A stretch of DNA of 10,194 bases. Source: Clostridiales bacterium. GTDB lineage: Bacteria; Bacillota; Clostridia; Christensenellales; Aristaeellaceae. The translations under genes were made by a program, and so were the position numbers. The DNA is taken from contig SFFS01000090.1 of the NCBI GenBank assembly GCA_004557805.1, positions 1 to 10,194 on the forward strand. The letters are read 5' to 3'. Of this stretch, positions 1 through 6,728 are shown piece by piece (the first letter of the stretch is position 1; the number at the start of each line of letters is the position of its first letter). The notes under the pieces were generated by a model that ran no database searches, had not been told where the DNA came from, and saw nothing but the letters and a program-made list of their open reading frames with translations.

Positions 1-413
1 CGCGTGCGGCGCACGTCCGATTTATCAGCCAGAATAAGCGCCGCGGCAACGGCGTTCACCGGCACGCCGGTGCCCTCGTCGTGGTTGCCGATGGCGGTAA
101 CGATCGTGGCCACGTCGCGCGGCGACATGTTCATGTTCTCCAGAATGCGGAACGCCATCACCGCGCCGCTCTGCGAATGCTCGATGCGGTTGACGAGGTT
201 TCCGATATCGTGCAGATATCCCGCGATGCGCGCCAGCTCCACCTCGTGCTCGGAATAGCCCAGCGTCTGAAGAATATAGGCCGCCGTTTCAGAAACGCGC
301 GTGACATGCGCGAAGCTGTGCTCGGTAAAGCCCAGCGCGCGCAGCGATTCGTCGGCGCAGGTAATATAGGTCTTAATCTCTTCGTTGTTCTGAATATCCT
401 CAAATGTAATCAT
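1..413 (-). CDS. HD-domain phosphohydrolase, 3' end cut by window edge
   Basis: The 137 visible codons from the ATG at 413 encode an HD-superfamily protein, a fold that usually hydrolyses phosphate esters of nucleotides or related substrates with bound metal ions. The metal-ligand pattern is visible: His36, the HD pair His68-Asp69 in YLHDIGN, His79, then NHDEGTG at residues 110-116 and ADKSDV at 129-134, which supplies the final Asp (Asp130). There is no signal peptide or membrane segment, so it is probably cytoplasmic. The start is supported by AAAGGAG a few bases upstream. It lies 17 nt after the holA stop on the same strand, so it is probably co-transcribed with comEC and holA. Small stand-alone HD proteins of this kind are common in Firmicutes. 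The substrate is unknown and I assign no specific function. The C-terminus is outside the window. Confidence 0.85.
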   Translation of the reverse strand, partial: MITFEDIQNNEEIKTYITCADESLRALGFTEHSFAHVTRVSETAAYILQTLGYSEHEVELARIAGYLHDIGNLVNRIEHSQSGAVMAFRILENMNMSPRDVATIVTAIGNHDEGTGVPVNAVAAALILADKSDVRRT

Positions 414-430
414 GGTTTTCTCCTTTCCGC

Positions 431-1444
431 TCACGCCCTGCGGCTGAGCAGCATCATCGCGCGTTCAAGCGCCGCATCCTCGCGCATGCGGCCCGACTTG
501 ATCGCATAATCCGTTTCGACGCACAGGTCGAGTTTCGCTTTTAAGCTTTCAGCGCTTTCGCGCTGAACCTGTCCGGCAAGCCGGCGCGCCGCAAACGACG
601 GCACGCCCAGCCGTTTGGCGATTTCCGCTTCCGGCACGCCCGCCGCGCGCTGCAGTTTATAGTGCAGCATGTTGCGATACTGCCGTGCGATCATCGCCAG
701 CGCGCCGATTCGCCCCTCGCCGTTTTCCAGCAGCACGTTCAGCAGCCGGAACGCCTCGGCCTCCCTGCCCGCGACGAGCGCGTCGGTCATCTGGAAAACG
801 GTGCATTCCGCCGTATGCGTGGCCACCTTTTCAACATCCTCGCGCGTGATCTCTGCGCGGTCGCCCGCATAGGCCGCCAGCTTGCGGATCTCCTGCGCGA
901 GCGTCATCAGTTCGCGCCCGGAAGTGAAGGCCAGCTGCATCGCCGTCTGCGGCGCAATCGCCTTGCCCAGCGGCTTGAACTGCGAGGCGATCCACCTGTT
1001 CAGCTCCGCGTCGGAAAGCGGATCGAACCGCACCGCGGCGGCCTTTTTCGCAATCGCCTGCGAAAGCTTTTTGCGGCCGTCGGCCTGCCCGCGCACGTAA
1101 AAGACGATGCAGGCGCTGTCAGGCAGCACGTCGAGATATTTCACAAGGCGCTCCGCGCCTTCGGAATCGCCCGCCGCCTTGCCGCTCGTCACATATGCGC
1201 ACTCGCGCGCGATCACCAGCCGTCTTTCGGCCATAACCGGCACCATCTCGGCGCATTCGATGATCTGCGCCGCGGTGGGGGTCGTCAGCGCCGTTTCGTT
1301 CAGCGCCTCCAGCCCCTCGGGCAGCAGCTTCGCCCGCAGCACCTCCAACGCGCGCTCCTTGACGTATTCTTCCTCGCCGTCAAAAAGATACGCGCGCGCG
1401 ACCTCTCCGCGCTTGAGGGCGGCAAAAAACTCCGTATGCGTCAC
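431..1444 (-). CDS. holA: DNA polymerase III subunit delta
   Basis: This 337-aa protein matches the HolA/YqeN family, the clamp-loader subunit that opens the beta sliding clamp during chromosome replication. Visible signatures are the N-terminal YLFDGEEEY (degenerate nucleotide-binding region typical of delta), PVMAERRLVIAREC around residues 68-81, the central SGRELMTLAQEIRKLAAY segment of the lid domain, and the C-terminal collar helices ending in DYAIKSGRMREDAALERAMMLL. Length is normal for the family. The start codon is GTG at 1444 and overlaps the comEC stop as GTGA (4 nt), which suggests translational coupling. The next gene, an HD protein, begins 17 nt downstream. The comEC-holA neighbourhood is known from many Firmicutes and supports the call. 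Confidence 0.93.
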   Translation of the reverse strand: MTHTEFFAALKRGEVARAYLFDGEEEYVKERALEVLRAKLLPEGLEALNETALTTPTAAQIIECAEMVPVMAERRLVIARECAYVTSGKAAGDSEGAERLVKYLDVLPDSACIVFYVRGQADGRKKLSQAIAKKAAAVRFDPLSDAELNRWIASQFKPLGKAIAPQTAMQLAFTSGRELMTLAQEIRKLAAYAGDRAEITREDVEKVATHTAECTVFQMTDALVAGREAEAFRLLNVLLENGEGRIGALAMIARQYRNMLHYKLQRAAGVPEAEIAKRLGVPSFAARRLAGQVQRESAESLKAKLDLCVETDYAIKSGRMREDAALERAMMLLSRRA

Positions 1445-3741
1445 GGCAGAAACTCCTCCACCTTCAGTTCGTCGTCGTCAAAAATCACGCGGATGCGGCC
1501 GCTGTCCCGCGTAACGTATACCTGCGCGCCGGCGTTTTCCAGCCGCGCGACGGTGTCCGCATCGGGATGGTAGGCCGAATTTCCGCAGGAAATCAGCGCG
1601 ATCTGCGGGTCTGCGCCCTCCAGCGCCGCCTCGTCGCAGGCCTTGCGGCTGCCGTGATGCGGAACCTGCAAAACGTCGCACGCAGCGCCCTGCGGCTCCG
1701 TCGCGCCGTCTGCGTCTCCCGTCAGCAGCAGCGTTCTGCCGCCCGTCTCGACTCGCAGCACCAGCGAAAGATCGTTCGCGCCGCCCGCCTGCGCGCCGCG
1801 TTCCGGCGCGAGCGCCTCGACGGTCAGCCCGTCCGCCGTGAAGCGATCTCCCGCCGCAGCTTCGCGGATCGGAATCCCCTGTGCGGCCACAGCCGCCATC
1901 AGGCTTGCGTATTCCGCACCGCCGAATTCGAGCGCGCCCGGCGGCACATACACCGCGCCGATTTTCACGCCGTCCTCCAGCAGCCCCCACAGGCCGTTGT
2001 AATGGTCGTAGTTCGGGTGGCTGATCGCCACCGCTTCGACGCGTCCGGCGTAGCGCCGCAGCGTACACGCCAGTTCGCTGGTATAGCGTCCGCAGTCGTA
2101 AATGTAGATTTTCCCATTCACATGCAGCACGCTACTCAGCCCCTCGCCCATATCGAGCTGGTCATAGAAGCAGGCCGGCTCCGCAAAGATTGCGCCGCAG
2201 ACGACGCATACGGCGCACAGCGCCGCCAGAGAGCGCGCCCGCACGCGCCGGTTCCAGCCGGCGGCGCTGGAGAGCGTCAGCAGCCCGGCATAAAACGCAA
2301 TCGCCGTCCACCAGCGCAGCGAAGGAATGCGCGCCGTTGCAAGCGGCGCTTCCGAGCCGAGCTTCGCCAGCCGCAAAAGCAGCGCTGCGATTCCCCGCGC
2401 CGCCTGCGCCGGAATCGCGCCCAGCGGCGCAAACGCCGCGTCGAGCAGGACGGCCAGCGCCCCAATGGGCAGCAGCGCCTGTGCCATCGGCACAGCCAGC
2501 AGGTTCAAAAGCACCCCGAGGGGCGATATCCGCCCGAAGCAGGCCGCCACGGCCGGGAGCGCTCCCAGCTGCGCGCTCAGCGACAGCGCCGCGCTCTTGC
2601 AGATTTTCCCGGCCAGCCCGTCCGGCGCTTTGCGCGTCAGCGCAGGATAGACAAGCGTAAGGCCCGCCATCGCGCCGAACGACATCTGAAACCCGGCGGA
2701 AAACAGTTCCAGCGGACGAAACAGCAGAATCAGCAGCCCCGCCGCCGCCAGCGACGTCACGGGATCGTTCATCCGCTTTGAAGCGCGCGCACTCTCAAAG
2801 CACAACAGCATCAGCGACGCACGGAGCACCGACGCGCGCAGGCCCGTCAGCAGCGCGTAGCCCGTAAGCAGCGCCGCCAGCAAACACAGCCGCGCGGCAG
2901 GCCGCAGATGCAGCGGCGCGGTCAGCCGCCGCACGAGCGCGAACCACAGCCCCACATGCAGCCCGGAAACGGCCAGCAGATGCGCCGCGCCCGCACGGCT
3001 CATCCACTGCGACCAGGTTTCGGGCATTTCGGTCGAATCGCCCAGCAGGAGCGCGCGCAGCACGGGCGACGCGCCGCCAAAGAGCGCGTCCATCCGCTCC
3101 GCCAGCGCATGGCGGACCGCATAGGCCAGTCCGCGCACGGAAAACGCCGCGTCAGCCAGCTTTTCGGCCGGTTCGGAAACGTACATCCGCACATGCGCGC
3201 CGCCGCGCCCGAGCGTCAGCCGCTCGTTAAAGCCGCCGGGGTTGCGTTCGCCGCGCAGTTCATATGATCTGCCCCGCACGCGCACCCGGTCGCCATAGCG
3301 CAGGCCGGATTCCGCATCCGCGGCCAGGAAGCAGTACAGCGTGCCGCGCAGGCGCTGCGCGCCGCCTTCCTCCGTGTACACCGTCACATCCCGCAGATAG
3401 CAGCGCGCGAATCCGCCGTACACCGCGGGATCGGAGCAGATCACGCCCTCCGCCGTCCATTTGCCGCACGCCGGCATTTCCGGAACGGCCAGCCGCGCCG
3501 CGCAGTTCGCGCCGCCCAGCAGGAAGCACAGCGCCACGGCTATCATGCCGCGCCCTGCGCGCGCAAAAAGCAGCAGCCCCGCCGCGCCCATCGCCGCCGC
3601 AGCTCCGAAAACGCTGCCGTCCAGGAGCGCCAGCTTTGCCGCCAGCACGCCCAGCGCGAAGGCGAAGCACCCGCAGGCCAACGGACGCGCGCGAAGGAAT
3701 CCCGCTGCGTTCCCGCCCCCTCGACCCGCGTGCAGCCGCAT
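1441..3741 (-). CDS. comEC: ComEC/Rec2 competence protein, DNA-uptake channel
   Basis: I take the ATG at 3741 as the start, giving 766 aa, because AAGGA sits 9 nt upstream. The longer frame from 3867 begins inside the rpsT terminator. The protein has an N-terminal pair of hydrophobic helices, an OB-like soluble segment with NPGGFNERLTLGRGG near residues 167-181, the polytopic Competence domain with the hallmark HLLAVSGLHVG at 254-264, several further membrane helices, and a C-terminal metallo-beta-lactamase-like domain from about 525. That domain contains SHPNYDH at 574-580, TGDAD at 674-678 and PHHGS at 694-698. ComEC translocates single-stranded DNA across the membrane during transformation, and the C-terminal domain is thought to degrade the non-transported strand. 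Two motif positions differ from the usual family sequence: LDMGEGLS in place of DVGQGDS, and Asn577 where Asp is common in SHxDxDH. No clear promoter is seen just upstream. Confidence 0.93.
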   Translation of the reverse strand: MRLHAGRGGGNAAGFLRARPLACGCFAFALGVLAAKLALLDGSVFGAAAAMGAAGLLLFARAGRGMIAVALCFLLGGANCAARLAVPEMPACGKWTAEGVICSDPAVYGGFARCYLRDVTVYTEEGGAQRLRGTLYCFLAADAESGLRYGDRVRVRGRSYELRGERNPGGFNERLTLGRGGAHVRMYVSEPAEKLADAAFSVRGLAYAVRHALAERMDALFGGASPVLRALLLGDSTEMPETWSQWMSRAGAAHLLAVSGLHVGLWFALVRRLTAPLHLRPAARLCLLAALLTGYALLTGLRASVLRASLMLLCFESARASKRMNDPVTSLAAAGLLILLFRPLELFSAGFQMSFGAMAGLTLVYPALTRKAPDGLAGKICKSAALSLSAQLGALPAVAACFGRISPLGVLLNLLAVPMAQALLPIGALAVLLDAAFAPLGAIPAQAARGIAALLLRLAKLGSEAPLATARIPSLRWWTAIAFYAGLLTLSSAAGWNRRVRARSLAALCAVCVVCGAIFAEPACFYDQLDMGEGLSSVLHVNGKIYIYDCGRYTSELACTLRRYAGRVEAVAISHPNYDHYNGLWGLLEDGVKIGAVYVPPGALEFGGAEYASLMAAVAAQGIPIREAAAGDRFTADGLTVEALAPERGAQAGGANDLSLVLRVETGGRTLLLTGDADGATEPQGAACDVLQVPHHGSRKACDEAALEGADPQIALISCGNSAYHPDADTVARLENAGAQVYVTRDSGRIRVIFDDDELKVEEFLP

Positions 3742-3830
3742 GCCGCCACGTCCTTCCGCAGAAATTTCATGCGAAAAACTTCGTGAAGCAGCCTCCGCTT
3801 TCCTGCGAAATCTGTCGAAACAGCCATGAA

Positions 3831-3865
3831 AATAAAAAAAGACACGGCTTTTACCAAACCGTGCC
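3831..3865 (-). terminator. Intrinsic terminator of rpsT
   Basis: On the minus strand a 7-bp stem (3859-3865 paired with 3841-3847, one G-T pair), extendable by a TTT/AAA step, is followed by seven T residues and more T-rich sequence. It lies 14 nt after the rpsT stop. A run of six T also follows the hairpin on the plus strand, so it could act in both directions. It separates rpsT from comEC, although partial read-through into comEC is possible since comEC lacks an obvious promoter. Confidence 0.85.
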
Positions 3866-3879
3866 ATTTTTTGCGCGTG

Positions 3880-4143
3880 TCAGTTGGCGGCCTTCGCGAG
3901 TCTCTTGGCAAGACGGGCCTTTTTGCGGTTGGCTGCATTCTTGTGCAGCACGCCCTTAGCGACGGCTTTATCGAGAGCGCTGAAGGAATCGTTCAGCAGG
4001 GCCTGAGCCTGCGTCGGCTCTTCGGCAACAGCGGCGTCAAACTTCTTAATCGTGGTCTTCAGGGAAGACTTGATCATGCGGTTGCGAAGGTTCTTCTTTT
4101 CATTCACCTTCACGCGCTTGATGGCGGACTTGATATTCGGCAA
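3880..4143 (-). CDS. rpsT: 30S ribosomal protein S20
   Basis: This 87-aa lysine/arginine-rich helical protein is ribosomal S20, which binds 16S rRNA early in assembly of the small subunit. The N-terminus PNIKSAIKRVKVNEKKNLRN, the central KTTIKKFDAA and the C-terminal GVLHKNAANRKKARLAKRL are classic S20 sequence. I chose the TTG at 4143 as start: AAGGAGGTG ends 6 nt before it, and S20 proteins normally begin Met-Pro-Asn-Ile-Lys. An in-frame ATG 30 nt upstream would put the Shine-Dalgarno inside the gene and would coincide with the expected transcription start. It is a single-gene unit with its own promoter and terminator, divergent from gpr, the arrangement also seen in Bacillus and clostridia. 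Confidence 0.96.
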   Translation of the reverse strand: MPNIKSAIKRVKVNEKKNLRNRMIKSSLKTTIKKFDAAVAEEPTQAQALLNDSFSALDKAVAKGVLHKNAANRKKARLAKRLAKAAN

Positions 4144-4149
4144 ATTGTT

Positions 4150-4158
4150 CACCTCCTT
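4150..4158 (-). promoter_or_regulatory. Ribosome binding site fixing the rpsT TTG start
   Basis: The minus strand reads AAGGAGGTG, a near-perfect anti-16S match, with 6 nt before the TTG at 4143. The strength and spacing of this site decide in favour of the rare start codon over the upstream in-frame ATG at 4173. Confidence 0.88.
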
Positions 4159-4178
4159 GTCAGAGAATCGCAACGATT

Positions 4179-4207
4179 ATATTATCACGCAATTTGCGGA
4201 AATGCAA
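4179..4207 (-). promoter_or_regulatory. SigA-type promoter of rpsT
   Basis: On the minus strand TTGCAT (4207-4202) is followed after exactly 17 nt by TAATAT (4184-4179). Transcription would begin near 4172 and leave a leader of about 30 nt containing the Shine-Dalgarno. The A/T-rich stretch at 4211-4220 just upstream could serve as an UP-like element. This is a close match to the vegetative promoter consensus and fits a constitutively expressed ribosomal gene. Confidence 0.8.
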
Positions 4208-4286
4208 GCCTTTTTTTCAAATCTGCGGATATTATTTCTGCCGGGAACGCAAAATACCGGCATATAGGAGAAAGGGAGCGGTAAAA

Positions 4287-5213
4287 ATGCGCAGTTTTCG
4301 TTCAGATCTGGCCGTAGAAGCGCACGCGCTCTCGGGCGGCTCGGACGTGCCCGGCGTGCGGATGGAACAGTTGAAGCTGGGAGAGCTCACCGAAACGGTA
4401 GTGGAAATCGTAGACGATCGCGGCGCGGCCGCGCTGGGCAAACCGTGCGGGCGCTATGTTACGCTGGAAAGCGACGGCCTCGCCGGGCCGGAAACGGAGC
4501 TTTTGCAGGTAGCGGAGGACCGGCTGGCGCACACGCTGGCCGGAATGCTCCCGGAGCTCGGCTCGGTGCTCGTCCTCGGCCTGGGAAACCGGCGCATCAC
4601 AGCCGATTCGCTCGGTCCGCGCACGATCGACGGCGTGCTCGTTACGCGCCATATGCGTGAAAACACGCCCGTCCCGCTCAAGGGACGGCTGCGGAGCGTA
4701 AGCGCCGTCGCGCCGGGCGTGCTGGGCGTTACGGGGCTGGAAACGGCGGAAATGGTGCAGGGCTTAGTCGAGCATACGAAGCCCGACGCGGTCATCGCCG
4801 TCGACGCACTTGCCGCGCGGGAAACATGCCGCATCTGCACCACGCTGCAAATCTCCGATACGGGCATTCAGCCGGGCAGCGGCGTAGGCAATCACCGCCT
4901 GGGGCTGAACGAAGAAACGCTCGGCGTGCCGGTCATCGCCGTGGGCGTGCCGATGGTCGTATACGCCTCGACGATCGTGCGCGACGCGCTCGACCTGCTC
5001 TCCGAGGACATGCCCGCCGACGGCACCGATCACACCGCGGCGCTCGACTCCATGGTCGACCGCGTGGTTGAACGGCGGCTGGGCGATCTGGTGGTTACGC
5101 CGCGCGAGGTGGACGAGCGCGTGACGCAGATGGCGCGTCTGCTTTCGGGCGGCCTGAACCGCGCGCTGCAAAGCCGGCTGGCCGCGGAGGAAATTCCCGC
5201 GCTGCTGAACTGA
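4287..5213 (+). CDS. gpr: GPR endopeptidase, germination protease
   Basis: The 308-aa product is the spore protease GPR (peptidase family A25), which degrades small acid-soluble spore proteins during germination. Family signatures are the N-terminal RSDLAVEAHAL, GRYVTLES at 55-62, VLGLGNRRITADSLGPRTID around 96-115, the APGVLGVTGLET stretch at 142-153, AVDALAARE at 171-179, and ISDTGIQPGSGVGN at 189-202. Asp107 and Asp173 correspond to the aspartates considered essential in Bacillus GPR. It is shorter than the roughly 370-aa Bacillus enzyme: the region after residue 240 is compact, and only about five residues precede the (S/T)DLAVEA site where the zymogen is processed. The ATG at 4287 is preceded by GGAGAAAGGGAG. 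Expression should be by forespore sigma factors, but I see only a weak candidate -10 (GATATTA at 4228). spoIIP follows after 12 nt. Confidence 0.96.
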   Translation: MRSFRSDLAVEAHALSGGSDVPGVRMEQLKLGELTETVVEIVDDRGAAALGKPCGRYVTLESDGLAGPETELLQVAEDRLAHTLAGMLPELGSVLVLGLGNRRITADSLGPRTIDGVLVTRHMRENTPVPLKGRLRSVSAVAPGVLGVTGLETAEMVQGLVEHTKPDAVIAVDALAARETCRICTTLQISDTGIQPGSGVGNHRLGLNEETLGVPVIAVGVPMVVYASTIVRDALDLLSEDMPADGTDHTAALDSMVDRVVERRLGDLVVTPREVDERVTQMARLLSGGLNRALQSRLAAEEIPALLN

Positions 5214-5225
5214 CGGAGGGAGCCT

Positions 5226-6083
5226 ATGAAAAAAACGCACGGCCGCGCGCTGGCGGCGCTGCTGATGAGCGGGCTGATACTTCTCGCGGCGATTCCGCCG
5301 CTTCCGGCGTCCGCCGCCGCAAAGCTCGACGTCGACCTGACGCAGCAGGAAGCCGCCGAACCGGAGGATTTGCCGGGCGACGGCGTTGAAGTGGAGATCG
5401 TCCGGCCTGAGGCGGCGCAGCCCGAAGCCGCGCGAAAGCGCGTGCTGATTTATCATTCGCATACGTGCGAAGCCTATGAACCGGATTACGAAGGCCAGTA
5501 TACGCCCACAGAGCGCTGGCGCACGCGCGATGCGCGCTACAGCGTAGTGCGGCTGGGCGCGGCGCTGGCGGAAATCCTGCGGCGCGATTACGGCGTTGAG
5601 GTCGTGCACGACGATACGAACTTCGAGCTTCCCTCGATGAACGACGCCTACGCCCGCTCGCTCGAAGCGCTGGAAAACTACTTCGCGCGCGGAGAGACGT
5701 TCGATCTGTATATCGACCTGCACCGCGACGCGTATTCGGGCGGACAGTCCGCCCGCAACACCGTCGATGCGGACGGCAGGCCAGCCGCGCGGCTGATGTT
5801 TCTCATCGGCACGGGCGAGGGCCGCTGGAACGGCCGCCGCTTCGCGCAAAAGCCCGACTGGGAGAAAAACCTCGCGCTGGCTGAAGCGATGACGGAGACG
5901 ATCAACGCGCGCTGTCCGGGGCTGTGCCGCGCGCCGTCGATCAAGACGGGACGGTATAACCAGCATATCTCCACCGGCGCGGTGCTGGCAGAGGTCGGCA
6001 ACAATCGCAACACGCTCGAGGAAGCGCTGGCGGCGCTGCCCGCGCTGGCCGAGGCGATCGCCGCCGCGCTGGACGGCATGTAA
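5226..6083 (+). CDS. spoIIP: Stage II sporulation protein P
   Basis: The 285-aa protein matches SpoIIP, the peptidoglycan amidase/endopeptidase that works with SpoIID and SpoIIM to drive engulfment of the forespore. A basic N-terminus and hydrophobic stretch (residues about 8-30) act as signal or membrane anchor and place the enzyme outside the membrane. After a short acidic, Ala/Pro/Glu-rich linker comes the catalytic domain: IYHSHTCEAY at 75-84, LYIDLHRDAY at 161-170, YNQHIST at 244-250 and LAEVGNNRNTLEEA at 254-267. The histidines 77, 79 and 166 and Glu256 are the likely metal-binding or catalytic residues by family pattern. It is at the short end for the family, mainly in the linker. GGAGGGA precedes the ATG, and the gap to gpr is 12 nt, so the two form an operon as in Bacillus and clostridia. 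Confidence 0.95.
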   Translation: MKKTHGRALAALLMSGLILLAAIPPLPASAAAKLDVDLTQQEAAEPEDLPGDGVEVEIVRPEAAQPEAARKRVLIYHSHTCEAYEPDYEGQYTPTERWRTRDARYSVVRLGAALAEILRRDYGVEVVHDDTNFELPSMNDAYARSLEALENYFARGETFDLYIDLHRDAYSGGQSARNTVDADGRPAARLMFLIGTGEGRWNGRRFAQKPDWEKNLALAEAMTETINARCPGLCRAPSIKTGRYNQHISTGAVLAEVGNNRNTLEEALAALPALAEAIAAALDGM

Positions 6084-6110
6084 TTCTTTCGCCGCAGGGC
6101 GGCGAAGGAA
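6084..6110 (+). terminator. Hairpin directly after the spoIIP stop, possible terminator
   Basis: TTCTTTCGCCGC (6084-6095) pairs over 12 bp, with one T-G pair, with GCGGCGAAGGAA (6099-6110) around a 3-nt loop. It starts at the base after the spoIIP stop. Only four T residues occur, about 10 nt downstream, so it is not a textbook intrinsic terminator. It may instead protect the transcript end or work with a factor. Confidence 0.5.
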
Positions 6111-6208
6111 CGCGGCGCTGTTTTCGCAAAGCCGCCTGAACCGAAAAGCCGTTCTCCGCGCTTCTTGCCGGTCGCGCGCGGCCGTTGGAACCGCGGTATC
6201 AGCCATGC

Positions 6209-6231
6209 TTCCCCTGATAAATGAGGGGGAA
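6209..6231. repeat. Short inverted repeat TTCCCC(T)/(G)GGGGAA
   Basis: A 6-7 bp stem with a loop of about 9 nt (containing GATAAATGA) lies in the intergenic region. There is no T-run on either side, so it is not a standard terminator. It might belong to a dispersed intergenic repeat, but nothing else in this window matches it. Confidence 0.35.
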
Positions 6232-6676
6232 CTTCGGCAATGCGGCTGCTGCGGCCGGTGCGCTGTTTTCGCTGCATATTCCCTCTTCCGCTCGATTTTT
6301 ACAAAAAACAACGAATGTTGTATTTTCACTCCGTTGTCCGTCTTTATTTTGGTATGTTCATATAATCAATTCTTTCGCCGCATACCTGTTTTTCCGCGCC
6401 CGAATTCTTCATGAATCGCCCTGATTGAAGATGTGATCTGGGCAGTCTGTTTTTGCGCCCGTCCTCACACCTCCATGCAGCCGTCCTTCTACCCCTGCCG
6501 AAAGTCTGGACGACAGGTTCTATTCGCTCTACAGCAGATGCGCTGTCGCCCGTACACGCCTCGCCTGCGCAGGCCGGGCCGTCTCACGGTTCCCGCCCCG
6601 TTTCGCAAGCGCGCTGTAAGCGGCGTTTTCGCCGCGCAATCCCGCTTTACCCTGTTGCCAAATTCCCGATTCATAG

Positions 6677-6713
6677 AAAAAACGGCTGCGGAGCTTCAAT
6701 CGCCCCGCAGCCG
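6677..6713 (-). terminator. Intrinsic terminator of the solute-binding protein gene
   Basis: On the minus strand a perfect 9-bp GC-rich stem, CGGCTGCGG (6713-6705) with CCGCAGCCG (6691-6683), is followed immediately by six T residues (6682-6677). It lies 15 nt downstream of the stop codon of the leftward solute-binding protein gene. T-rich sequence on the other side (GGTTTTCGTTTTTT) means it might also stop rightward transcription. Confidence 0.9.
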
Positions 6714-6728
6714 CTTGGTTTTCGTTTT

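Larger units (their letters stand above)
6084..6728. other. Gene-free region between convergent spoIIP and the solute-binding protein gene
   Basis: I find no credible coding sequence here: open frames lack a family match, a good ribosome binding site or a sensible composition. It contains the hairpin after spoIIP, a hairpin TTCCCC/GGGGAA at 6209-6231, a weak ACAAC/GTTGT hairpin at 6308-6321, a 6-bp GCGGCG/CGCCGC hairpin at 6620-6635, and the terminator of the gene on the right. The 15-mer aattctttcgccgca occurs at 6082-6096 and again at 6368-6382. A perfect TATAAT at 6361-6366 has no suitable -35 box. The middle part (about 6290-6370) is clearly more A/T-rich than the flanks. No RNA gene was recognised. 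Confidence 0.6.

Noticed and set aside
3742..3867. A 42-codon N-terminal extension of comEC starting at 3867
   Set aside because: The start lies inside the rpsT terminator hairpin, and the extension is basic and unlike ComEC; the ATG at 3741 has a good ribosome site and leads directly into the first membrane helices.
4228..4274. Candidate forespore sigma promoters for gpr (GATATTA at 4228 and CATATAG at 4261)
   Set aside because: The first has no -35 at proper spacing; the second would start transcription within the ribosome binding site.
4194..4286. A 31-codon N-terminal extension of gpr
   Set aside because: It lacks a ribosome site and family resemblance; the ATG at 4287 has GGAGAAAGGGAG upstream and gives the expected N-terminus.
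6181..6205. T-box-like sequence TTGGAACCGCGGTA resembling the conserved GGTGGNACCGCG motif
   Set aside because: No stem I or specifier elements, no competing terminator pairing and no downstream gene on that strand; the match is probably chance in a GC-rich palindromic stretch.
6334..6366. Possible promoter TTGTCC ... TATAAT on the plus strand
   Set aside because: The spacing is 21 nt, no extended -10 TG is present, and no gene follows on that strand.
6344..6412. A 22-codon minus-strand frame from an ATG at 6412
   Set aside because: Very short, with only a poor ribosome site and no recognisable sequence.
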